Below are positions 8,455-14,847 of a stretch of DNA of 14,847 nucleotides, piece after piece. Below the pieces are notes generated by a model, which worked only from the letters and a program-made list of their open reading frames with translations, searched no databases and had not been told where the DNA came from. The stretch's first letter is position 1, and every line of letters begins with the position of its first letter. The translations under genes and the position numbers were made by a program. The stretch spans positions 1 to 14,847 of the forward strand of contig RXOD01005305.1 in NCBI GenBank assembly GCA_005223375.1, in the 5' to 3' direction. The stretch is from Amoebophrya sp. AT5.2 (taxonomy: Eukaryota > Sar > Dinophyceae > Syndiniales > Amoebophryaceae).

Positions 8455-11312
8455 ATGTCGCGCGCTCTATCGTGGTGCAGAAGAGATGGACGAGATGCGT
8501 TTGCTCGCTCCTTGCGGTTGTTATCGCGCCGAGGACCGCGAGCGACGTTTGCAGAAGTACAGGTTCGCAGGCATTTCGCAGGCATGCCGCGAGCGAGCTT
8601 CGGGTATGGCATTCCGCAGTTGGAGGTCGTCGGAGCAACGACGCCAGCTGCGAGGACCCGGACGCCAAGCTCTGGACCTGACGTCGCTGGCAAAACTGCA
8701 AACGCCGTCAGGCTTATTTTTCTGTCGCCAGAACGCGAGGTGTCAGAGATCGATAGGGACCTCGCAGAACTGCTAGCGGCGCAAGCGCCCTTGGTTTTTA
8801 ATGCAGGCAAAGTAGGGGCGACGATGTGGCTGCGCAGAGGACCTGGAGGTCGTGGGGAGGACGAGGTGGAATCCATAACCGCATTGCTTGTCGGCTTAGG
8901 TGGCCAGAGCGGAGGGGGAGGTGGAAAAGAAGATGACATTCATGTTCTTGGAGGTAAAATCAAGTCGAAGTTGACCCGACACCAGTTTCAAAAAGCAGTG
9001 AAAGCGGCACACGACGCGCTGAAAGAGCAGAAAATCCAGAACGCGACGGTCGAAGTCCTCGCTCCTCGTCCAATTTCAAGAACAACTTCGAGTCAGTTTA
9101 CAGTTACCCCTCGGCACATTTCTGAGGCCTTCTTCGACGCGGCGTACCAGTTTGAGCTGCTCAAAGGCAAAGGGATGAGCAAGGCGGCAAAGCCGACTGA
9201 CGCACCTCCACCGTCCTCGAAGCTATCCCTCGAAATCCTGCTGACGAGTGAAAATGATACCAATTGCGCTGGTGCCGCTGACCACATGGACGAGGACATC
9301 ACAGTCACGACCTCCCCGGCTCCAACAATTCCATTTCCATCAGCGGCCTCTAGTTCCGCATCCTACGGCTCCGCTGTCGCCGCTGGAAAGTGCTACGCCA
9401 GGACGCTGAAGAACCTGCCGGCAAATCTGTGCACGACCGAGTACTTGAAGAATATGGTCGTGGGACAAGAAGATGGTATTAATTTAGAAGGTAAGTGGTA
9501 ACTACGAGTAAAGCACCAAAAATCTAGGCGCCCCCTTCTACCCTGCTGCGTGCTTTCTTTCCTGCTCTAGCACCAGGATTCTAGCAACTGGCTTGCCACG
9601 GTCCTCGGATATTATTGTCTCCCACTTACCGGCTGCTTACTTATCGATACCATCTGTGGTCCCGATCGATAACGAACGAGTTGCAGAATCTGCTCACACA
9701 CGCCTCAAAATGTTTCTCCAATTTCACTGTCTTCCACCAGAAGGAATTGGAAGAGATGGGCTTCGGCTGCCTAACTGCGGTGGGGCGTGGTTCCGCCTCG
9801 GAAAGCTACCTGGCCAGAATAGAGTGCGACGTTCCCCTACAACGGAGGACGAGTGGAAGTTGTGGCGAAGTGGCCACACCATCGGAAGATCAGCCCCCGC
9901 CTCAGCATGAAACCCGGACTCCGCGTCGGCCAGCGAAGACGATCGTGTTGGTCGGCAAGGGCGTGGTGCACGACTCGGGCGGGCTGAACATGAAGCTGTC
10001 GGGGATGCCGGGCATGAAGATGGATATGGGCGGCGCGGCAGCCGTGCTGGGCACGCTAAAAGCGGTCGCGGACTACACGCTGCACATGAACAAGATGCAA
10101 GCGCAAGTGACAGCACCAGGGAACGACGACGTCGGAGTACATGAAGAAATTCCTTTTCTGCGTGTGGTTGGGGTTCTTCCTCTGGTCGAGAACTCGGTGT
10201 CCGGTTCGTGTTACCGGCCGGGGGACGTGTTGCAGTCTCTAAACGGACTCACCGTCGAGGTCAACAACACCGACGCCGAGGGAAGGCTGATTCTCTGCGA
10301 CGCGTTGACCTGGGCACAAAAAGAATACAGGGAGGAGGACGTGGTCGCAGCTGGTGGTGCGCCGGGGCAAGAAGGAACAACGACCTTCATCGACATTGCC
10401 ACCCTGACCGGTGCCATGGTCACCGCGCTCGGCTCCGATTTCACGGGGTTATTTTCCAACTGTTCGGGTTTGAGAAGAGAGCTTGAATGTGCTGGTGGTC
10501 TTGCAAACAGTAACGACCGCGTCTGGCAGATGCCATTACTGGAGGCGAAGGAGGTGTACGGCTATGAAGGGACCAGGTGGTAAGCTGGTGAACTGGTAAG
10601 TGGTAGGTGATGGGTCTCCACTTGGGTGGCGGATTGCCCTAGGTGGCGAGCGCGAGCGCGTCAACGCGCTCTGAACCGCCCGGGTGTGAAACACCCGGGC
10701 GGCTTCAGAGATGCCCCATTGTTTGGAGTAGGGGGGGCAGGGAAGTCAGCCAGTCGGAGGGACCAGGAGCGGAACAGGAAGGCCATGAAAACCCAGGGGC
10801 TAGATGTCGATTGGTTATGGTGCTACAAACTTTTTACTAGGGCCTGAAGGCAGGCGCAGGGCAAAAGCAGGCGCCTGCTAGAGTGGCGACTGATTTTAAG
10901 CTGCAGGGTGGAGGGGTCGCGTCAGGCCTGCTGCCAACCGCGGACAGCCGCCTTTTCTCCTGGTGCAGACCTCGCCATCCAAGGGGACCCCCAAAAGACC
11001 CCCCCAAAAAAAAAATCACTTACCACGTAGCCAAAGCCACTCACCACCTGGTCCCGCCATAACGGCGAACTGTTAAAAAGCGAGACCGCCGACGTGAGCA
11101 ACATCGGAAAATCCGGGGCGGCGGGCAGTATCACCGCAGCATTGTTCCTGGAAAAGTTCGTGGAGGCGGGGCGGAGGTGGGCACACCTCGATATCGCGGG
11201 CACCGCCATGGGCGGGAGCTTCGATAAAGCGAGCGCGACAGGAAGACCCGTGGGACTACTGGTCGACTACGTGATGCGAGAAGTGGCGTCCGCGTCCGGG
11301 ATGGAGGAATGA
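8455..11312 (+). CDS. Leucyl aminopeptidase, peptidase family M17, three exons with a presequence-like N-terminus
   Basis: M17 enzymes remove N-terminal residues, often Leu, from peptides using two metal ions. Exon 1 is 8455-9490. Exon 2 starts at about 9631 and exon 3 ends at TGA 11310-11312. Residues 1-50 are Arg- and Ser-rich with few acids, as in a mitochondrial or plastid presequence; ATG 8584 could start a cytosolic form. Exon 1 holds the N-terminal domain and [16 protein letters not shown] (316). Exon 2 has [14 protein letters not shown], then [15 protein letters not shown] and [31 protein letters not shown] and [16 protein letters not shown]. With the TIR-border splice, the metal ligands are K455, D460, D477, D560 and E562, and catalytic K467 and R564 are present. 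Exon 3 has [27 protein letters not shown] and [10 protein letters not shown]. Family spacing would suit exon 2 ending near 10553 and exon 3 starting near 11067 (734 residues). Splicing at the TIR borders (10576/11048) gives 748. The family is secure; intron borders are not. Confidence 0.93.
9490..9630 (+). other. M17 intron 1, bounded by 9-bp terminal inverted repeats (introner-like)
   Basis: GGTAAGTGG at 9490-9498 is a perfect inverted match to CCACTTACC at 9622-9630. The donor G|GTAAGT at 9491 is textbook and phase 1. The AG sites that could serve as acceptors in the aminopeptidase frame (9584, 9680, 9686, 9740) are all phase 0. The pyrimidine-rich acceptor at 9570 is phase 1 but runs into TAG at 9582. 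Ending the intron at the inverted repeat (last base 9630, next exon GGCTGC) is phase 1 and open, so the element itself (9491-9630, 140 nt) is the best candidate intron, with a non-AG 3' end. The alternative is a weak phase-0 donor at 9457 or 9460 joined to 9686. Confidence 0.65.
10654..10671. repeat. 7-bp perfect hairpin inside M17 intron 2
   Basis: GAGCGCG, loop TCAA, CGCGCTC. It directly abuts the larger hairpin that follows, sharing the boundary base. It is very GC-rich and probably stable in RNA or single-stranded DNA. Confidence 0.75.
10671..10708. repeat. Long GC-rich hairpin inside M17 intron 2
   Basis: The arms 10671-10687 and 10691-10708 pair over 17 bp with a single bulged base and a GAA loop. 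The core is CCGCCCGGGTGT / ACACCCGGGCGG. The position is about 100 nt into the inverted-repeat-bounded intron. Function is unknown. It may be a structural part of the mobile element or bring the intron ends together. Confidence 0.85.
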
Positions 11313-12219
11313 AGACGAGAATCTCAGGATTTATTTTGCCCTGATCTCCTTGCCGTGCGGACTGCGGAATCGAATGTGAAGGTGAATGAAAAGACGTGGT
11401 CGCGGTGGAGGCTACGAAATCGTAGCGAGAAAGTGTAGAACCACGCGGTGCTGAAACGCACGCTCTTCATATAAAGTACTTATCAAAAAAAAAGAAGTAA
11501 ACCGTACGCGTACCATGTAGACCGTGGATTCTTTTCGTGTTCCTCTGCAGGAGCCGCAAGTGATGGACCGTTCAACCCCTCTTCGTCTGATACCTCTTCG
11601 AAAAAATAACTTACATCGTTCGGTAAGCACAAGCGCTACATCCTTGCCTCCATGATATTCGTGCGGCGGCCCGATCGGTGGCCTTGATCGGTGAATGAAT
11701 CCGAGTCATCATGATTAAGTACTTCTATATTAAGTTGAACTAAGACCGTGCGAATCGTTGAATGCGCCTGAATTCCGTGCATTATCGGGCTCCTCGTCGG
11801 TATAGATTAGATATATTTGTGTGACATCAAACTCTCAGGCCCGGCATCCGTTCGAAAATTGAAGGCTTCTGCGTTTGTATTTGCATCGCTTTCGGCAGTC
11901 GGATGCGGAGCCGTGAATTCAATGTATGAAACCTTGCGAACAGGCTTTTGGCTGTCCCCCCCTTTTTTTGTTGCTCATAGTTATTCCACCGCCGGCGTGG
12001 GCGTTTTACTAACTTTTACTCTCTTCGGTGAGCCCCCGCCCACATCCTCCGAGACTGACTCGACCCCGACCGCCGGAACTGTCAATCTAGTGCCAGGTCG
12101 TGGGCCTAGATTTCATGAATAACAAGAACAACAAGCCAAAAACATTGAGACGAAAAAGTGCCAATCCGTATACGAAACGCCGACCACCACCACGCGCACG
12201 CGGGGACACGGACGGAGGC
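11313..12219. other. Intergenic region between M17 and the Cys-module gene A
   Basis: No gene is supported with confidence. A plus-strand frame at 11817-12122 contains a hydrophobic stretch (KASAFVFASLSAVGCGA) but has no in-frame ATG before it. From an internal ATG near 11925 it would encode about 65 residues. It could be an upstream exon of the following secreted-protein gene, yet I found no donor and acceptor pair that clearly joins them. GTACTTC at about 11720 resembles the local donor motif. The remainder is AT-rich with no recognisable RNA gene. Confidence 0.4.
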
Positions 12220-12258
12220 ATGATGATCGGGGGACGGGGGCACGGACGGAGGCATGAT
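12207..12258. repeat. 18-bp direct repeat spanning the start of Cys-module gene A
   Basis: CACGGACGGAGGCATGAT occurs at 12207-12224 and again at 12241-12258, a 34-nt offset. The first copy contains the proposed start ATG (12220). Because 34 is not a multiple of three, the second copy's ATG is in another frame. Confidence 0.85.
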
Positions 12259-13156
12259 CAAGGGGCCCAGCCGCAGAGACAGCTGCCAAGATGCAGCTGG
12301 GCCGTGTTGTGCTCCACCGCCATCTGCTCCGATTTCTTTGTGACCCCGTGCGCAGCCGATGCCCTTCCAGCGGCGCTGCGCCCTCTCTGTTTGCGGCAGG
12401 CGGACGGAAAAGACTTCACTGTCGGAATCGCGGACGTAGTGCACGGGGAAAAAATCTTCAAGTACAAGATCCGCGAGCTGCTGGACGATAATGATCCTTC
12501 AGCCACCAAAATACACCTTTACCAAAAAGTGTGCAGCGCAGACGAGTGTCTCTCCTCAGTAGCTCTCGGTAGCTTTGCGGGAGGCAATCCGACCAGTAGC
12601 AGTTGGACGGCGTTTACCGGAACAGACGCAAATCCGTATACGGTGGACGTGTCCCTTTCTGGTCTTGATCTTGAAGAACAAGAAACCTGCACGAAGCACA
12701 ACATGGTGGCGCTCAACAGCAACTACGAGGACAGCCATGGGGGATACTACAGCGCGCTCCAGCTGAAGGTGTCTGACCGATTTCTTCGATTGCTGGAACC
12801 TATTTAGCTATTAGTATTTGCCTATTGCAACTTTACCTATATCTACAAAAATGGCTCAATTCATTAGCTCCTTCGCGAGGACTTCTACTTTTATGTGGAT
12901 TTGGAATTTGCTTTTGCAGATGCACGTACATGCTCATGTTAATACTGCCCTGCAGGTGTGTTGCTGGCGGGTGCCGGGGGGTAATTCCCCCGCTGCAGCG
13001 TCGGGGGACACTGACTACACGAGCGCTTTGCTTCCTTTGCCCCTGGACGATCAGCCTTCATGTCTCCGCGAGGGTCTGAATCCGGCAAGCAGTGCGCCGG
13101 GCTTCAGCGAGGGAGTCGAGGATCTTGAGTTCTCGTACACAACTGCCACCGGTTAG
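12220..13156 (+). CDS. Hypothetical secreted Cys-containing protein carrying module A, two exons
   Basis: Exons are 12220-12768 and 12956-13156, giving 249 residues. ATG 12220 is preferred because it puts a basic n-region and the hydrophobic SWAVLCSTAICSDFFV near the N-terminus as a signal peptide. ATG 12115 is in frame too and would add a Lys/Arg-rich leader. The module begins near residue 65 (FTVGIADVVHGEKIFKYKI), continues through KVCSADEC, then SGLDLEEQETCTKHNM (12658-12705), and ends with VCC at the start of exon 2. The splice is set by comparison with module B at 14466-14513: the spacing from the motif to VCC is 21 residues here and 20 there. Exon 2 adds a Pro/Ser-rich tail of about 60 residues ending at TAG 13154-13156. 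The gene may instead continue by splicing GTTAGG at 13152 to the acceptor ending at 13983, which is phase-compatible. I recognise no family. Confidence 0.6.
12769..12955 (+). other. GT-AG intron in module A, flanked by 12-bp direct repeats (187 nt, phase 0)
   Basis: The donor is CTGAAG|GTGTCT and the acceptor CCCTGCAG|GTGTGT. Splicing gives LQLK-VCC, matching LELQVCC in module B. The border sequences CTGAAGGTGTCT (12763-12774) and CTGCAGGTGTGT (12950-12961) agree at 10 of 12 positions. Module B is uninterrupted at the equivalent CTGCAGGTTTGCTGC. Confidence 0.75.
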
Positions 13157-13983
13157 GCATGAGCTACAATGCAATCGCATCAATGCATTTTTTGTCACTA
13201 TCTTCGTAATGGCTATTGCCCCGCATCATCGACATCCATGCATGATTTTTCGCATGCGAATCCTCGAGTTCGCGGATTGTAAATTGCTCCCCGCAGCGGA
13301 ATATACTTAAATTTGCGTAAAAGTCCGAAGATCCAGCCCCAGCGCGCGCAGTGGTGTCTGATACGACTGCTAGTTCCAAATCCAATGGAGGCATAGATGT
13401 AGACCATGACCAGTAGGACAGATGACCAGGGGAACTAGACAAACACCTAGTACGACGCAGGGCGGCCGCGGCCCCAAATAAAGACGCCACAGGCCGAGAC
13501 TTATGGTTGGAGGAGAATAGTGCCCGCCAGGGTAACTTCGGTACAGGGGCAAGCTAGCAGCCCTGAGGATCTCGCAATCCAACAGGCTTGCGAGATCCTC
13601 TGGTCTGCTAGCTTGCCAACAACCGGAACCGGATCGGCGGGAGGAGAAGGGAGTGCGTCAGACGAACGGAAGACGCTAGACAGTATTTACGCTGTTGTAG
13701 ATTCAATCAATTTCATTAGGATAGAAAACCGAGCCTGGGGATGGGGATAGTTGTATTTTAAACACTTTAGGGGTGAACTTCTCGAGGTCTAGCTCTAGGT
13801 TTAGGGCGCTAGATTTTCTAGCTATCAGGTGCTCATCTACATCTTCATCTGGGAAGATCAAGATAGAGGCACGACCCCAATCCAGCTGGCCGTTTGCCGC
13901 CCATGATGTTGATGATACAACATGGACGAGACACGAAGATTTATACTAATTTTTTGAAGAAATGTTTTGGGCTCACCTTTAAG
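13157..13983. other. Noncoding region between modules A and B: intergenic or a large intron
   Basis: The stretch is mostly AT-rich and stop-dense, with no frame that resembles either module. If A and B are one gene it is an intron of about 832 nt, 13152-13983 (GTTAGG to CTCACCTTTAAG), phase 1 at both ends. If they are separate genes it holds the 3' end of A and the promoter and first exon of B; I find no signal-peptide exon for B here. It contains the long perfect-looking hairpin at 13548-13617. An open frame at 13520-13750 runs through that hairpin but has no supporting features. Confidence 0.45.
13548..13617. repeat. 70-nt hairpin with 30-bp arms
   Basis: The left arm is 13548-13577 and the right arm 13588-13617. 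They pair at 28 of 30 positions around a 10-nt loop (TCCAACAGGC). The two mismatches sit in the middle (CCCTG against ACCAG). The pairing does not extend into the flanks. It resembles a small-RNA precursor or a miniature inverted-repeat element; which one cannot be told from sequence. Confidence 0.85.
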
Positions 13984-14847
13984 AAGCGCAGGTGGAGAGA
14001 GTGCACAAGTACAAACTGGGAATCCCTGGATCAGCAGCTGGTAAGGGAGTCGACTGTTCTCAAACAGGAACCGGTGCATCGTGCAGCTCAGAATATTTTC
14101 GCCCTCCTGCTAACACCGAGTGCTGCTATGAACCTTCGTGGGGCGAGGGCAATGTGCTTGCTCAACTGAAACGGAAGGAATGCGACAAAACAAGCGGCGT
14201 TTGCGACCGGGACATGTTTTCCACAAATGTGGACCATTTCGTTCTTGGAGGCATTCTTTTGGTAAACCAGGGCGCAAAATTTTCGTGGCGGAGAAACCAT
14301 TCGCAATGCTTTCCCGGACCATGTACAACGCCAACTACTAGCACGACTGGATTGATGGCTACGACATCTACAACTACTTCTACGCGCACATGTGCTGAAG
14401 TGGCCCCTTCTTTCAACTACGCGGCACCACAGTGTGTGTGTTGCCTCGACGACCGAGTCACCGTGTCTGGCCTCGGCCTCGTCGAACAAAGCACCTGCTC
14501 GAAGCACAAAATGAAGCGAAACGCGGAAGACTTCAGCGCGGACGAAGGGGACTTCGTGACGCTCGAGCTGCAGGTTTGCTGCAAGGACGCGTACAAAAGT
14601 GCCAAGAACGCGGTGCCTGCGTCGTTGAAGACGGCGAGAGAAGACGCGGAGGATGCTCTGGCCAGCGGCGATGCAACTTTAGCCGAGACGAAGGCGGCGA
14701 AGGCGAAGAAGCTGGCGGCGGAGGCCTTGGCCGGAGCCGCGGAAGCGAGGACAGTGTACGGGAATTCGTTTACAGTGTTTCCGCAGTGGGCGCTCATCGA
14801 GCAGGTGAACGCGGCGACCTACGCAGCATCTAAGGCAGCAGCGGCGG
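13984..14847 (+). CDS. Cys-rich, probably extracellular protein with module B; open at the right edge
   Basis: The frame (codons starting at 13983, 13986 and so on) is preceded by a TAA at 13980. It is open from there to the window end, about 288 codons with no stop. Likely acceptors are CTCACCTTTAAG ending at 13983 (phase 1) and GCGCAG ending at 13991 (phase 0). Order of parts: VHKYKLGIPG, recalling FKYKIREL of module A; a Cys-rich stretch with TECCYEP, KECDKTSGVC and SQCFPGPC; a Thr/Ser-rich mucin-like linker (14325-14390); PQCVCCLDDRVTV; SGLGLVEQSTCSKHKM (14466-14513); LELQVCC; then an Ala/Lys/Glu-rich, probably helical segment from about 14580 to 14760; then VYGNSFTVFPQWALIEQ. It shares 11 of 16 residues of the SGL motif with module A. 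Even Cys pairs and the Thr linker suggest a secreted or surface protein. No signal peptide is seen because the N-terminus is not in this exon. Family unknown. Confidence 0.7.

Larger units (their letters stand above)
10569..11055 (+). repeat. Inverted-repeat-bounded element forming M17 intron 2
   Basis: GGGACCAGGTGGT (10569-10581) is the exact reverse complement of ACCACCTGGTCCC (11043-11055). The similarity extends imperfectly outward and inward. A second nested pair is GGTAAGTGG (10595-10603) with TCACTTACC (11016-11024), 8 of 9 matching and the same terminus as the first M17 intron. The exon 2 frame stops at TAA 10581-10583 and the exon 3 frame resumes before [10 protein letters not shown], so an intron must lie here. 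Mirrored splice points inside the repeat (after 10576, before 11048) are phase-compatible. A canonical alternative is GAG|GTGTAC at 10554 with CGTAG ending at 11030. The interior is rich in hairpins and has no coding frame for a transposase. Confidence 0.75.

Noticed and set aside
8180..8776. Plus-strand ORF overlapping the 5' end of the aminopeptidase
   Set aside because: It spans AT-rich repeats upstream and then reads the M17 exon in a wrong frame. No domain or signal is visible.
11817..12122. Possible signal-peptide exon upstream of Cys-module gene A
   Set aside because: No in-frame ATG before the hydrophobic stretch, and no donor and acceptor pair joins it convincingly in phase. Kept only as a note in the intergenic entry.
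13520..13750. 76-codon plus-strand ORF through the long hairpin
   Set aside because: The frame is explained by the inverted repeat. Joining it to module A by the phase 1 donor at 13152 and the acceptor ending 13546 hits a stop at once.
14417..14797. Minus-strand Ala/Ser-rich ORF at the right edge
   Set aside because: It is antisense to the Ala/Lys/Glu-rich segment of module B; the plus-strand frame has the conserved motif.
1..14847. Prokaryotic operon, prophage or CRISPR interpretation
   Set aside because: Spliced genes, protist-style low-complexity inserts, lack of ribosome-binding sites and lack of regularly spaced repeats all argue against it.

Overview
This window looks like nuclear DNA of a compact, intron-bearing protist. 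Long GC3-rich open frames are broken by short, more AT-rich introns. The proteins are eukaryotic: a PP2C phosphatase with an N-myristoylation motif, an aminopeptidase with a presequence-like N-terminus, and signal-peptide-bearing low-complexity and Cys-rich proteins. Intergenic gaps are a few hundred bases. Two introns carry terminal inverted repeats. Together with the gene style this makes an alveolate, possibly a parasitic dinoflagellate such as Amoebophrya, my best guess. That is an inference from style, not from a marker gene.

Layout, left to right. (1) 3-2306, plus strand, open to the left edge: a low-complexity protein with an interrupted F5/8 type C (discoidin)-like domain. (2) 2642-5339, plus: a complete two-exon PP2C-family Ser/Thr phosphatase. 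(3) 5598-5888, minus: a small predicted secreted or membrane-anchored protein. (4) 6441-7791, plus: a three-exon acidic Ser/Glu-rich protein with a signal peptide. (5) 8455-11312, plus: a leucyl aminopeptidase (M17) whose two introns carry terminal inverted repeats. (6) 12220-13156, plus: a predicted secreted Cys-containing protein. (7) 13984 to the right edge, plus: a Cys-rich coding region, still open at 14847, that repeats the module of (6). Items 6 and 7 could be one gene.

There is no operon logic. Each gene appears to be its own unit and all but one lie on the plus strand. I see no rRNA, tRNA, CRISPR array or recognisable transposase.

The most interesting content concerns introns. The M17 introns are bounded by inverted copies of GGTAAGTGG, and intron 1 has no phase-compatible AG acceptor for its perfect GTAAGT donor. 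In the Cys-module region, copy A has an intron flanked by near-identical 12-bp direct repeats, exactly where copy B is uninterrupted. That looks like recent intron gain. The paired modules themselves, with the motif SGLxLxEQxTCxKHxM followed about 20 residues later by VCC, belong to no family I recognise.
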